From positions 1 to 36,644 of the forward strand of contig VGBO01000021.1 of the NCBI GenBank assembly GCA_016870475.1: a stretch of DNA of 36,644 bases, given 5' to 3'. Source of the stretch: Actinomycetota bacterium. GTDB lineage: Bacteria > Actinomycetota > Acidimicrobiia > Acidimicrobiales > CAIXPF01. Below are positions 16,006-22,888 of this stretch, one piece after another; position 1 is the first letter of the stretch; each line of letters opens with the position of its first letter. The notes beneath the pieces were generated by a model. That model did not search any database. It saw nothing but the letters and a program-made list of their open reading frames with translations, and was not told the DNA's origin. A program made the position numbers and the translations under genes.

Positions 16006-16392
16006 ATGGCCTTCCAGGTGATCAACCCCTCCGTCCTGCCCACCCCCACCGGCTACAACCACGCCATCCGGGCGTCGGGGACCCCGCTGTTCATCTCCGG
16101 GCAGGTGTCCATCGGCGCCGACGGGCGCACCGTCGGCAAGGGTGACCCGGCCGCGCAGGCCGCCCAGGTGTTCGCGAACCTCAAGTCGGTCGTCGAGGCC
16201 GCGGGCGGGTCGATGAACGACGTCGTCAAGCTCACCACCTACGCCGTCGACCTCGCCTACCGCCCCGCGATCGCCGAGGCCCGGGCGAAGGTGTTCGCCG
16301 GCGGCTACTACCCCGCGTCGACCTTCGTCGTGGTGTCGGGCCTCGCCTCGCCCGACTTCCTGCTCGAGATCGAAGCGGTAGCGATGCTCTGA
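16006..16392 (+). CDS. RidA/YjgF/UK114 family protein lacking the catalytic arginine
   Basis: 128 residues, the normal RidA length, with the chorismate-mutase-like trimer fold. Typical segments are FISGQVSIGADG, AAQAAQVFANLKSVVEAAGGSM, VVKLTTYAVDL and the C-terminal LLEIEAVAML. RidA enamine/imine deaminases use Arg105 in a P-AR-(S/T) context. Here the same place reads YYPASTFVVV, with Ser105, so 2-aminoacrylate deamination is not expected. It belongs to the Rid subfamilies without deaminase activity, whose roles are mostly unknown, some of which sit in catabolic operons. Its last 85 bases overlap the end of the convergent MFS gene. Confidence 0.88.
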   Translation: MAFQVINPSVLPTPTGYNHAIRASGTPLFISGQVSIGADGRTVGKGDPAAQAAQVFANLKSVVEAAGGSMNDVVKLTTYAVDLAYRPAIAEARAKVFAGGYYPASTFVVVSGLASPDFLLEIEAVAML

Positions 16393-17813
16393 CCGCCGGC
16401 GGGAACCCCCGCCGGACCGGACCGGTCGCTCGACCGGACGAACCACGCGAGGACGACCCCGACGACGGCGACGAACGCACCGAGGAGGAAGGCCTCGTCG
16501 TAGGAGCCGAGCAGGCCGGACACCGGCTCCCGTGCGACCTGCACGGTCTGGCCGACCTGCATCCCGAGCACGGTGCCGATCATCATCATCATCTGCGACG
16601 TCGCGGCCGTGACCCCGAGGTCGCTGTCCGCGACGGCGCGGGTCGTCGTCGCCATCATCGATGGGACCATCGTGCCGAGACCCATGCCGGCGATCGCGAG
16701 CGCCGCGAAGACGAGCGGTTCGGCACCGGCCCCGTGCACGTTCGCCAACATCACGCAGCTCACGGCGACGAGCGCGGAGCCCCCGACCGCCATGCTCCGC
16801 TCCCCGATCCGTACGGCGAGCCACCCGGCGAGCGGCCCGGCGAGCCCGTAGAAGAGCGGCCGGCTCACGGTCACCGCGCTCGTGCGGGTCGAGGAGTAGT
16901 CGAAGACCTCACCGAGCATCAGCGGCACGAGCACGAATCCGCCCTGGTACGCGAAGTTCACGAAGAACTGGGCGAGCATCGGGACGGCGAAGTTCCGTCG
17001 CCGGAAGTAGGCGAACGGGATCAGCGGGTGGTCCGTCCGGCGCTCGACGACGGCGAACACGATCGCGGCGAGCGGACTGAGCACGAACAGGCCGACCACC
17101 GCGGGCGCCGACCAACCCCACTCCGGACCCCGGTTCACGGCGACGAGAAGGCTGCCGACGGCGACGGCGAGCGCGGCACTCCCGACCACGTCGAAGCGCA
17201 CCGAGGTGGCGCGAGCCGTCTCGGGGAGGACGAACGCCGCGGCAACGAGCCCGAGGAGCGCGAGCGGCACCTGTGGGATGAAGAGCCAACGCCATCCGAT
17301 CGCGTCGACGATCGGCCCCCCGACGACCATGCCGAGCACGGGCCCCCCGGCGAGGACGAGCCCCCAGTAGCCGAGCGCCTGCACCCGCCGCTCCCGAGGG
17401 AACAGGGCCGTGATGATCGCCATGCCCGCCGGTCCGGTCGACGCGCCGAACACCATCGCGAGCGTGCGGAACGCGATGAGCTGGCCGATGCTCTGCGCCG
17501 ATGCGGAGAAGACCGCGAACACGACGACCCCGGCGAGGCTCGTCAGGTAGACCTTGCGGCGGCCGTAGAGGTCACCGAGCTTCCCCGCCGTCGGGCCGAG
17601 CACGGCGAAGGCGAGCAGCGGGGCCACCACGACCCAGGTGACCGTCGTCTTCGGCGCGGCGAACTCGGTGGCCAGCCGTGGGATCACGACCGCGAGCACG
17701 CTCACGTTCCAGTTGGTGGTGAACAGGCCGAACAGCGCCGCGCCCAGCACGATCTGGGGATAGCGCGGGCGGGCGGCGAGCCGGCCCCGAGCTGCGGTCC
17801 ACCGTGGTGCCAT
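16308..17813 (-). CDS. MFS transporter (DHA2/EmrB-QacA-like)
   Basis: A 501-residue membrane protein with roughly 12-14 helices. It shows the DHA motif GKLGDLYGRRKVYL after helix 2, then FRTLAMVFGASTGPAGMAIITALFPRERR and GYWGLVLAGGPVLGMVVGGPIVDAIGWRWLFIPQVP, the antiporter-type motif C region. It probably exports drugs or metabolites using the proton gradient. ATG 17813 is chosen by the family N-terminus; it lies 8 nt after TAGCGT (17822-17827) with no ribosome binding site. The C-terminal 25 or so hydrophilic residues are encoded inside the RidA-like gene. Divergent from the SnoaL-like gene 76 nt away. Confidence 0.9.
   Translation of the reverse strand: MAPRWTAARGRLAARPRYPQIVLGAALFGLFTTNWNVSVLAVVIPRLATEFAAPKTTVTWVVVAPLLAFAVLGPTAGKLGDLYGRRKVYLTSLAGVVVFAVFSASAQSIGQLIAFRTLAMVFGASTGPAGMAIITALFPRERRVQALGYWGLVLAGGPVLGMVVGGPIVDAIGWRWLFIPQVPLALLGLVAAAFVLPETARATSVRFDVVGSAALAVAVGSLLVAVNRGPEWGWSAPAVVGLFVLSPLAAIVFAVVERRTDHPLIPFAYFRRRNFAVPMLAQFFVNFAYQGGFVLVPLMLGEVFDYSSTRTSAVTVSRPLFYGLAGPLAGWLAVRIGERSMAVGGSALVAVSCVMLANVHGAGAEPLVFAALAIAGMGLGTMVPSMMATTTRAVADSDLGVTAATSQMMMMIGTVLGMQVGQTVQVAREPVSGLLGSYDEAFLLGAFVAVVGVVLAWFVRSSDRSGPAGVPAGGQSIATASISSRKSGEARPDTTTKVDAG
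16396..16415. terminator. Perfect GC hairpin directly after the RidA-like stop
   Basis: CCGGCGGG (16396-16403), loop AACC, CCCGCCGG (16408-16415): a perfect 8-bp stem beginning 4 nt after the TGA. A second hairpin, CCGGTCG-CT-CGACCGG, follows at 16422-16437. Both lie within the coding end of the convergent MFS gene and have no T-tract. A role in 3'-end formation is inferred. Confidence 0.4.
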
Positions 17814-17821
17814 CGCAGGCG

Positions 17822-17827
17822 ACGCTA
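17822..17827 (-). promoter_or_regulatory. -10-like TAGCGT before the MFS gene
   Basis: TAGCGT on the minus strand lies 8 nt before ATG 17813. It shares the 76-nt divergent gap with the TACCGT element at 17877-17882. Confidence 0.4.
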
Positions 17828-17876
17828 CCGGAGCGGCACCCTGTCGAGTCCTGGTCGTGCCACCCGTCACAACGGC

Positions 17877-17889
17877 TACCGTCGGCGCC
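17877..17889 (+). promoter_or_regulatory. Leaderless promoter element TACCGT before the SnoaL-like gene
   Basis: TACCGT (17877-17882) ends 7 nt before GTG 17890. The spacer CGGCGCC has no ribosome binding site, which also decides the start over the in-frame GTG at 17857. Confidence 0.5.
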
Positions 17890-18345
17890 GTGACCACCGC
17901 CGAACACGACCCGCTCGCCCGACTCCTCGCCGAGCGGGCCTGCGAACGACTCGTCGTCGACTACACGCACCTCGTCGACTTCGGGGAGGCCGCCCGGATC
18001 GCCGACCTCTTCACCGACGACGGCGTGTGGGAGGGACCCGGGCTCGTCATGAGCGGCCGAGCGGAGATCCTCGCCGGGTTCGGTCGGCGCCAGGAGGTCA
18101 CGCGGCGCGTCTCCCGCCACGTGTGCACCAACGTCGCCATCGACGTGATCTCGGGGGACGAGGCCGTCGGCCGCGCCTATCTCGTGAACTTCCGGCACGA
18201 CCGGCGCGCCGGCGACGATCCTGCCGCACCCGCACCGGCAGGCCTGCCGAAGTACGTCGGCGAGTACCACGACCGGTTCGTGCGCACGGCCGACGGCTGG
18301 CGGTTCGCCATCCGTCGCTTCGACGTGCAGTTCCTGCGCGGCTGA
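17890..18345 (+). CDS. SnoaL/NTF2-like domain protein
   Basis: A 151-residue NTF2-like cone-fold protein of the SnoaL_4 type. Characteristic pieces are the N-terminal helix CERLVVDYTHLVDFGEAARIADLFTDDGVWEG, a GRAEILAGFGRR turn, RHVCTNVAIDVISGDEAVGRAYLVNF strands and a final YHDRFVRTADGWRFAIRRFDVQFL. Members include small hydrolases, dehydratases, isomerases (ketosteroid isomerase-like) and non-catalytic binding proteins, so no reaction can be assigned. It converges on a luciferase-like gene through a perfect hairpin. Confidence 0.85.
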   Translation: MTTAEHDPLARLLAERACERLVVDYTHLVDFGEAARIADLFTDDGVWEGPGLVMSGRAEILAGFGRRQEVTRRVSRHVCTNVAIDVISGDEAVGRAYLVNFRHDRRAGDDPAAPAPAGLPKYVGEYHDRFVRTADGWRFAIRRFDVQFLRG

Positions 18346-18349
18346 CGGG

Positions 18350-18368
18350 TCGCCGGCTCAGCCGGCGA
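18350..18368. terminator. Hairpin with a stop codon as its loop
   Basis: TCGCCGGC (18350-18357) and GCCGGCGA (18361-18368) form a perfect 8-bp stem. The 3-nt loop TCA (18358-18360) is exactly the stop codon of the minus-strand gene. It lies 5 nt after the stop of the SnoaL-like gene. Confidence 0.45.
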
Positions 18369-19206
18369 TCGCCTCGAGCGCCCGGCGCCGGGTGGCCGGA
18401 TCGAGGCCGTGCGGATACAGGGCCACCACGTCGACACCGGACTCGGCGTAGGCGGCGAGCCGGTCCTTCGCTGCCCCGATGTCGTCGACGGCGAGGCAGG
18501 TGCCGGCGACGACCGCGTCGGGGTCGGCCGGGTCGGCTGCATCGACGCCGCCGAGTCCCTGCGCGACGAAGTGCTGGTGGTAGTTCACCATCGTGTCGTA
18601 GGCGATCGCATCGGCCCGCAGGACGTCCGCCGTCGACAGCCGGAGGTAGAGCACCGTCCGTGGTGTGCTCCCCGCAGGAGCGGCGGCACGCACGCGCTGG
18701 ACGGTGTCGCCGAGCGCCGCGGGCGTCAACCAGTTGAGGACCACGCCGTCGGTCTCCGACGCGCCGAGGTGCACCATGCGCTTGCCGAGCGCACCGACGA
18801 GCATCGGCAGGTCACCACCGAAGGACAGCGCGTCCACCGTCGCCCGGACCGATGCCAGGTAGTCCCGCACGAACCGCAACGGCGACGACGGGAACTCCGC
18901 CCCCGCCTGCCGGGCCGCCTCGCGATGGGAGACCCCGAGCCCGAGATCGAACCGGCCGCCCGACTGCTCGGCGAGCGTCGTCGCGGCGAGCGCGATGCGG
19001 TCCGGCCGGTGGAAGATCGCTGCGACGACACCCACACCGAGTCGGATCCGTTGCGTGACGGCGAACGCGGCGCCGATGCTGACGAAGGGGTCGCGGCCGC
19101 TCGCCTCCGGCAGCCAGAGCTCACGGAAGCCGGTGTCCTCGGCGAACCGGGCGAGGTCCACGACCTCGGTGACGGGCAGGTCGCGGACGCAGATGCCGAG
19201 CTCCAT
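18358..19206 (-). CDS. Luciferase-like F420/FMN-dependent oxidoreductase
   Basis: A 282-residue luciferase-family TIM barrel of the shorter, F420-type size. Typical segments are FAEDTGFRELWLPEASGRDPFVSIGAAFAVTQRIRLG, LAATTLAEQSGGRFDLGLGVSH (the cofactor-binding GLG-x-S) and FVRDYLASVRATVDAL. It likely carries out hydride transfer on a ketone or alcohol, or a monooxygenation, with deazaflavin F420 or FMN; the cofactor cannot be settled from sequence alone. The start ATG 19206 matches the family opening MELGICVRD and lies 8 nt after TAGGGT (19215-19220). Divergent from the PPOX-family gene, 40 nt away. Confidence 0.87.
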   Translation of the reverse strand: MELGICVRDLPVTEVVDLARFAEDTGFRELWLPEASGRDPFVSIGAAFAVTQRIRLGVGVVAAIFHRPDRIALAATTLAEQSGGRFDLGLGVSHREAARQAGAEFPSSPLRFVRDYLASVRATVDALSFGGDLPMLVGALGKRMVHLGASETDGVVLNWLTPAALGDTVQRVRAAAPAGSTPRTVLYLRLSTADVLRADAIAYDTMVNYHQHFVAQGLGGVDAADPADPDAVVAGTCLAVDDIGAAKDRLAAYAESGVDVVALYPHGLDPATRRRALEAIAG

Positions 19207-19214
19207 GGCCGGGG

Positions 19215-19220
19215 ACCCTA
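19215..19220 (-). promoter_or_regulatory. -10-like TAGGGT before the luciferase-like gene
   Basis: TAGGGT on the minus strand ends 8 nt before ATG 19206, in the 40-nt divergent gap. No ribosome binding site is seen. Confidence 0.4.
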
Positions 19221-19246
19221 CGCGATCCCGTGGGAGACTCGTCGTC

Positions 19247-19738
19247 GTGCCGTCACCGACACCGTTGCCCTGGTCGGCCTTCCTCGCCGACGATCCCGAC
19301 CTCGCCCGCGCCGTCACCGACCGCTTCGCCGCGCATCGTCACCACGTGCTCGCCACGATCCGCGCCGACGGCGCGCCGCGCCTGTGGGGGACGGAGGTCC
19401 GCATCGTCGACGGATCCCTCTTCCTCGGGGCGATGCTCGGGACACGCCGGGCCGACGACCTGCGCCGCGACGGACGCTGTGCCCTCCACGCGCAACCCGA
19501 GGACGACGGTATGGAACTCGGTGACGCCAAGCTCACGGGTCGGGCGCGCGAGGTCCTCGCCGCTGCCGTGCGGGCGCGGTTCCTCGCCGAGGACGGCGCG
19601 GGTCCGGCGACACCGTTCGAGCTGTTCGCCGTCGACCTCGAGACGGTCACCCTCTCCCAGGTGCACCCGGACGGCGACCGGCTCGTGCTGCGCACCTGGC
19701 GCGCCGGCGGCGGGACGACGACCGTGGAGCGGCACTGA
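19247..19738 (+). CDS. Pyridoxamine 5'-phosphate oxidase-family flavin/F420-binding protein
   Basis: A 163-residue split-barrel protein. The opening WSAFLADDPDLARAVTDRFAAHRHHVLATIRADGAPRLWGTEVRIVDG region contains the recognised 'ATIRADGAPR' strand of PPOX-like proteins. It is followed by a MLGTRRADDLRRDGRCALH helix and strand. The family binds FMN or F420 as a dimer and reduces small substrates or quinones. GTG 19247 is the assumed start, with GGGAG 11 nt upstream; GAGACT (19234-19239) also ends 7 nt before it, so leadered or leaderless initiation is open. Divergent from the luciferase-like gene, an arrangement common for F420 enzymes. Confidence 0.8.
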   Translation: MPSPTPLPWSAFLADDPDLARAVTDRFAAHRHHVLATIRADGAPRLWGTEVRIVDGSLFLGAMLGTRRADDLRRDGRCALHAQPEDDGMELGDAKLTGRAREVLAAAVRARFLAEDGAGPATPFELFAVDLETVTLSQVHPDGDRLVLRTWRAGGGTTTVERH

Positions 19739-19773
19739 CCACACCGCCCGACGGCGGACTAGCGTGCCGAGGA

Positions 19774-19785
19774 CAGGAGGACCCG
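19774..19785 (+). promoter_or_regulatory. Strong ribosome binding site of the FmdB gene
   Basis: AGGAGG lies a few bases before ATG 19786, one of the few canonical Shine-Dalgarno sequences in the window. A -10-like TAGCGT sits about 20 nt further upstream. Confidence 0.6.
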
Positions 19786-20019
19786 ATGCCGACCTACGAG
19801 TTCCGCTGCAGCACCTGTGAGACGACGTTCGAGGAACAGCGTCCGATGAGTCGATCCGGTGAGCCGGCCACGTGCCCCTCGGGCCACGACGGCGCCCGTC
19901 GCGTGCTGTCGATGTTCATGTCCGCGGCGAAGTCGAACGGCGGCGGCGGACTCGTGCCCTCGACCCTGCCGACCGGCGGTGGCTTCGGCGGCTGCGGCAG
20001 CGGCTGCGGCTGTCACTGA
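19786..20019 (+). CDS. FmdB-family zinc-ribbon protein
   Basis: A 77-residue protein opening MPTYEFRCSTCETTFEEQRPM, the near-invariant FmdB/CxxC_CxxC_SSSS start. The zinc ribbon has Cys8 and Cys11. The second half is degenerate, with Cys30 and a CPSGH sequence in place of a second CxxC, so His34 may be the fourth ligand. The C-terminus is glycine/cysteine-rich (GCGSGCGCH) and could bind another metal. FmdB was named as a regulator of formamidase genes in Methylophilus; the general role is unknown. It ends 28 nt from a convergent flavodoxin gene. Confidence 0.88.
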   Translation: MPTYEFRCSTCETTFEEQRPMSRSGEPATCPSGHDGARRVLSMFMSAAKSNGGGGLVPSTLPTGGGFGGCGSGCGCH

Positions 20020-20047
20020 CACCGACGGGAACCCGCCGGGCCCGACC

Positions 20048-20485
20048 TCAGGCTGCGGAAGCGACGCCGAGGGCGTCGAACACGTCGACGACGAACGGCG
20101 CGATGTGCTTGGCGTCGATCGCTGACCGCTTGATCGCACGCCATCCGACGACCTCGGCACCGAGTCCTTCGACGATGCGCGCCAGAGCGGGCAGCGTGCC
20201 ACCCGCCTTCACGGCGTAGGTGCAGAACAGCGCGACCTGCTTGCCGTCGAGCCAGGGCAGCTTCTTGAACCGACCGGCCCGACCGGGGCGCTGGCCGAAC
20301 AGGAACGCCCCGTCGGTCCAGGTCCCGAAGAAGATGAGATCGGCCTCGGCGAGCACGCCGTAGTCCAGATCGGTGATGGGCAGGACCGTCGCCTCGGCGC
20401 CGAGGAACGCCGCCGACCCGGCGACGAGCTCGGCTGCCCGCTTCGTGTTCCCACCCATGCTCTCGTAGACGACTGCGACCTTCAC
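20048..20485 (-). CDS. Flavodoxin-domain protein
   Basis: 145 residues. The FMN phosphate-binding loop YESMGGNTKRAAE lies at residues 7-19. An IFFGTWTDGAFLFGQRPGRAGRF segment matches the aromatic flavin-stacking loop, and a VALFCTYAVKAGGTLPAL strand matches the third flavin loop. It is a small electron carrier or flavodoxin-type regulator. GTG 20485 is the start by homology; AAGAGT ends 6 nt before it. It lies 48 nt downstream of the sigma factor gene in the same direction and might be read through from it. Confidence 0.85.
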   Translation of the reverse strand: MKVAVVYESMGGNTKRAAELVAGSAAFLGAEATVLPITDLDYGVLAEADLIFFGTWTDGAFLFGQRPGRAGRFKKLPWLDGKQVALFCTYAVKAGGTLPALARIVEGLGAEVVGWRAIKRSAIDAKHIAPFVVDVFDALGVASAA

Positions 20486-20533
20486 GACACCACTCTTAGC
20501 AGGTGCGAGACCGGTCGAAGGCCACGCAGTGGC

Positions 20534-21472
20534 TCAGGCCGCATCCAGCAGGGCCCGGGCGAACTCCGCGAACTCGGGACGCCGCAGCTTCGCGAGCGCC
20601 TGTCGTTCGATCTGGCGCACCCGGTCGGCGGACAGTCCGAGCTGGGCGCCGATGTCGGCCTGGGTCACCGGGGGCCCTTCGAACCCGTACCGCTGCCGCA
20701 GCACGAGCTGCTCACGGTCGTCGAGCACGGCGAGGAGTCGATCGAGCTCGGCTGGGACCATCGCCTCGATCGCCGCGTCGCCCGGTGCATCGGCCGTCGG
20801 GTCGGCGACGAGATCGCCCCGGACGGCGTCGCCGTCGCCGATCGGCTCGTCGAGCGAGAACGGCTCACCGAGGTGGCGGCGGAGCGCGATGACCTGGTCG
20901 ACGGGGACGAACGCCTCGGCGGCGAGCTCCTCGACGGTCGGCTCGCGGCCGTTCCGGGCCTCGAGGTCCATGCGGACCCGCTGGAGCCGGAGCGCCGCAT
21001 CACGCACGGGGGCGGGGAGCCGCACGAGCCGGCTGCCGGCGACGACGCCGCGCTGGATCGCCTGACGGATCCACCAGGTCGCGTACGTGGAGAACTTGAA
21101 GCCCTTGCGCCAGTCGAACTTGTCGACGGCGTGCATCAGGCCGAGGTTGCCCTCCTGGATCAGGTCCAGCAGCGGCATCCCCGAGGACTGGTAGGCCTTC
21201 GCGATCGAGACCACGAGCCGGAGGTTCGCTGTGACGAACCGCTCGTGCGCCTCGTCGCCGGCGCGCACGGCCCGCTGCAGCGCCCGGCGCTGTTCGGCGG
21301 TGTGCTTCGCCCCGGGCGCGGCGAGCGCCTCGGCGGCCTCTCGGCCGGCCTCGATGCGACGGGCGAGCTCGATCTCGTCGTCCTTGGTGAGGAGGGGGTA
21401 CGCGCCGATCTCGTTCAAGTAGGCGCGCACTAGGTCGTCGGTGTGATGGTCGGAGGAACGGTTCTGGCGCAC
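20534..21472 (-). CDS. RNA polymerase sigma-70 factor (group 2, RpoD-like)
   Basis: 312 residues with regions 1.2, 2, 3 and 4 and no long region 1.1. Region 1.2 is LVRAYLNEIGAYPLLTKDDEIELARRIE. Region 2 has ANLRLVVSIAKAYQSSGMPLLDLIQEGNLGL and FKFSTYATWWIRQAI. Region 4 has LDDREQLVLRQRYG and QADIGAQLGLSADRVRQIERQALAKLRR. The length and lack of 1.1 point to a group 2 alternative sigma factor, not the primary one. Region 2.4/3.0 is unusual: IRQAIQRGVVAGSRLVRLPAPV replaces the near-universal [22 protein letters not shown]. The residue equal to E. coli Thr440, which reads the -12 base pair, is therefore Gln. GTG 21472 is the assumed start without a clear ribosome binding site. Confidence 0.92.
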   Translation of the reverse strand: MRQNRSSDHHTDDLVRAYLNEIGAYPLLTKDDEIELARRIEAGREAAEALAAPGAKHTAEQRRALQRAVRAGDEAHERFVTANLRLVVSIAKAYQSSGMPLLDLIQEGNLGLMHAVDKFDWRKGFKFSTYATWWIRQAIQRGVVAGSRLVRLPAPVRDAALRLQRVRMDLEARNGREPTVEELAAEAFVPVDQVIALRRHLGEPFSLDEPIGDGDAVRGDLVADPTADAPGDAAIEAMVPAELDRLLAVLDDREQLVLRQRYGFEGPPVTQADIGAQLGLSADRVRQIERQALAKLRRPEFAEFARALLDAA

Positions 21473-21668
21473 GGTGGGGGTACTCGGATCTTCCTGTCGC
21501 GGCCCGACGCGGGTCGCAACTCGTCAGGTGGCGTCAACGCCGGGGAGGTCGACCGGATTCCCGGACGGGGGTGGGGGTCCGGCGTTCGAGTTACGCCATG
21601 GTAACCCAGCGGTGCGCCATCGTCATCCCGCCGTGCCGAGCGTCACCCCGGTGGCGCGAAACCGCAGG

Positions 21669-22397
21669 TCAGGCGATGATTCCGCCGTCGACGACGTACT
21701 CGTGCCCCGTGCAGTAGGAGCTCTCGTCCGACGCGAGGAACAGCACGAGCCGAGCAACCTCCTCCGCCGCCGCCGGTCTGCCGAGCGGGATCCGAGGGGT
21801 GAGGACCTCGCGCCAGTCGTCCCCGACCTCGGTGATCATCTCCGTGTCGATGATCCCCGGATGCACGGAGTTGACCCGCACCCCGCTCGGTGCGAGCTCG
21901 ACCGCGGCAGACTTCGACATGCCGCGGACCGCCCACTTGGACGCGCCGTAGGCGAATGCCGTCGGGGACGCGTGCATCCCCGCGATCGAGGAGATGTTCA
22001 CGATCGACCCGCCCCCGGAAGCAACCATCGCGGGCGCCGCGGCGCGCATGCCGAGGAACACGCCGAGCGCGTTGACGTCCATGATCCGGTGCCACAGATC
22101 GACCGTCGTGTCGAGCATCGGGACCACCCGGAAGATGCCCGCGTTGTTGACGAGCACGTCGAGGCGGCCGGCCTCGGCGACCACCCAGTCGACCGTCTCC
22201 CTCCAGCCCGCCTCGTCCGCCACGTCGTGGTGGCGGTAGCTCCCCCCGACCGCCGCCGCCGTCGCCGCCCCGTCCTGGTCGAGGACGTCGGTCAGGAACA
22301 CCCGGGCGCCCTCCGCGGCAAACAGCGCCGCCTCCGTCGCACCCTGCCCACGCGCGGCACCGGTGATCAGCGCAACCTTGCCATTCAGTCGTCCCAT
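21669..22397 (-). CDS. Short-chain dehydrogenase/reductase
   Basis: A classical 242-residue SDR. The cofactor motif TGAARGQG lies at 12-19, NNAG at 84-87, and the catalytic Ser137, Tyr150 and Lys154 in the YGASK motif. An Asp at the end of strand 2 (FLTDVLD) favours NAD over NADP. The closest family type is the 3-alpha-hydroxysteroid or general 3-oxoacyl reductase group, so it probably oxidises a secondary alcohol. Three Met codons lie close together (22409, 22406, 22397). 22397 is chosen because homologues open MGRLNGKVALITG and AATGAT (22405-22410) ends 7 nt upstream. Divergent from a hotdog thioesterase. Confidence 0.9.
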   Translation of the reverse strand: MGRLNGKVALITGAARGQGATEAALFAAEGARVFLTDVLDQDGAATAAAVGGSYRHHDVADEAGWRETVDWVVAEAGRLDVLVNNAGIFRVVPMLDTTVDLWHRIMDVNALGVFLGMRAAAPAMVASGGGSIVNISSIAGMHASPTAFAYGASKWAVRGMSKSAAVELAPSGVRVNSVHPGIIDTEMITEVGDDWREVLTPRIPLGRPAAAEEVARLVLFLASDESSYCTGHEYVVDGGIIA

Positions 22398-22465
22398 GCC
22401 TGGCATCATTCCACCCGCGAGGACGGATCATGCCGCCGATCGGCGCCAACCCCGAGGAGCGAACG

Positions 22466-22873
22466 ATGCCCATCGACCCCGACCTCACCGCCGAGGTCCA
22501 CCAACTCATGCCCTACGCGGCGCTCATCGGCCTCGAGGTGGAACGCTTCGACGCCGCCGAGGTGCGTTGCCGGGTCGCCTGGGCGCCGGAGCGGTGCACG
22601 TCGGGCGAGATCCTCCACGGCGGTCTGCGGATGGGCATCGCCGACTCGGTCGGCGCCATGGTGGCCGTCCGGAACCTGCCCGCCGACGCCACCGGTACGA
22701 CCACCGTCGGGTCGTCGACCTCGTTCCTCCATGGCGTCCCCTCCGGGGCGGTGCACGCCGTGGCGCGGCCGGTGCACGCCGGCCGGACGACGATCGTCGC
22801 CGAGACGGAACTGCGCGACGACGCCGGACGGCTCGTCGCGAAGGTCACCCAGACGCAGCTCGTCCTGCGCTGA
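22466..22873 (+). CDS. PaaI-like hotdog-fold thioesterase
   Basis: 135 residues with a single hotdog domain. The central helix LHGGLRMGIADSVGAMVA carries the conserved HGG, followed by TVGSSTSFLHGVPSGAVHAVARPVHAGRTTIVAETEL strands. It hydrolyses acyl- or aryl-CoA thioesters, as PaaI and 4HBT proteins do. ATG 22466 follows GAGGAGCGAACG, a clear ribosome binding site; the frame opens at 22430, but that ATG has no such signal. It converges on a crotonase, with GCTGA and TCAGC around the two stops able to pair. Confidence 0.88.
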   Translation: MPIDPDLTAEVHQLMPYAALIGLEVERFDAAEVRCRVAWAPERCTSGEILHGGLRMGIADSVGAMVAVRNLPADATGTTTVGSSTSFLHGVPSGAVHAVARPVHAGRTTIVAETELRDDAGRLVAKVTQTQLVLR

Positions 22874-22888
22874 GCGGACCGGGAGGGA

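Noticed and set aside
20021-20047. Terminator between the FmdB and flavodoxin genes
   Set aside because: Only a 4-bp CGGG-AA-CCCG stem is visible at 20026-20035, too weak to call.
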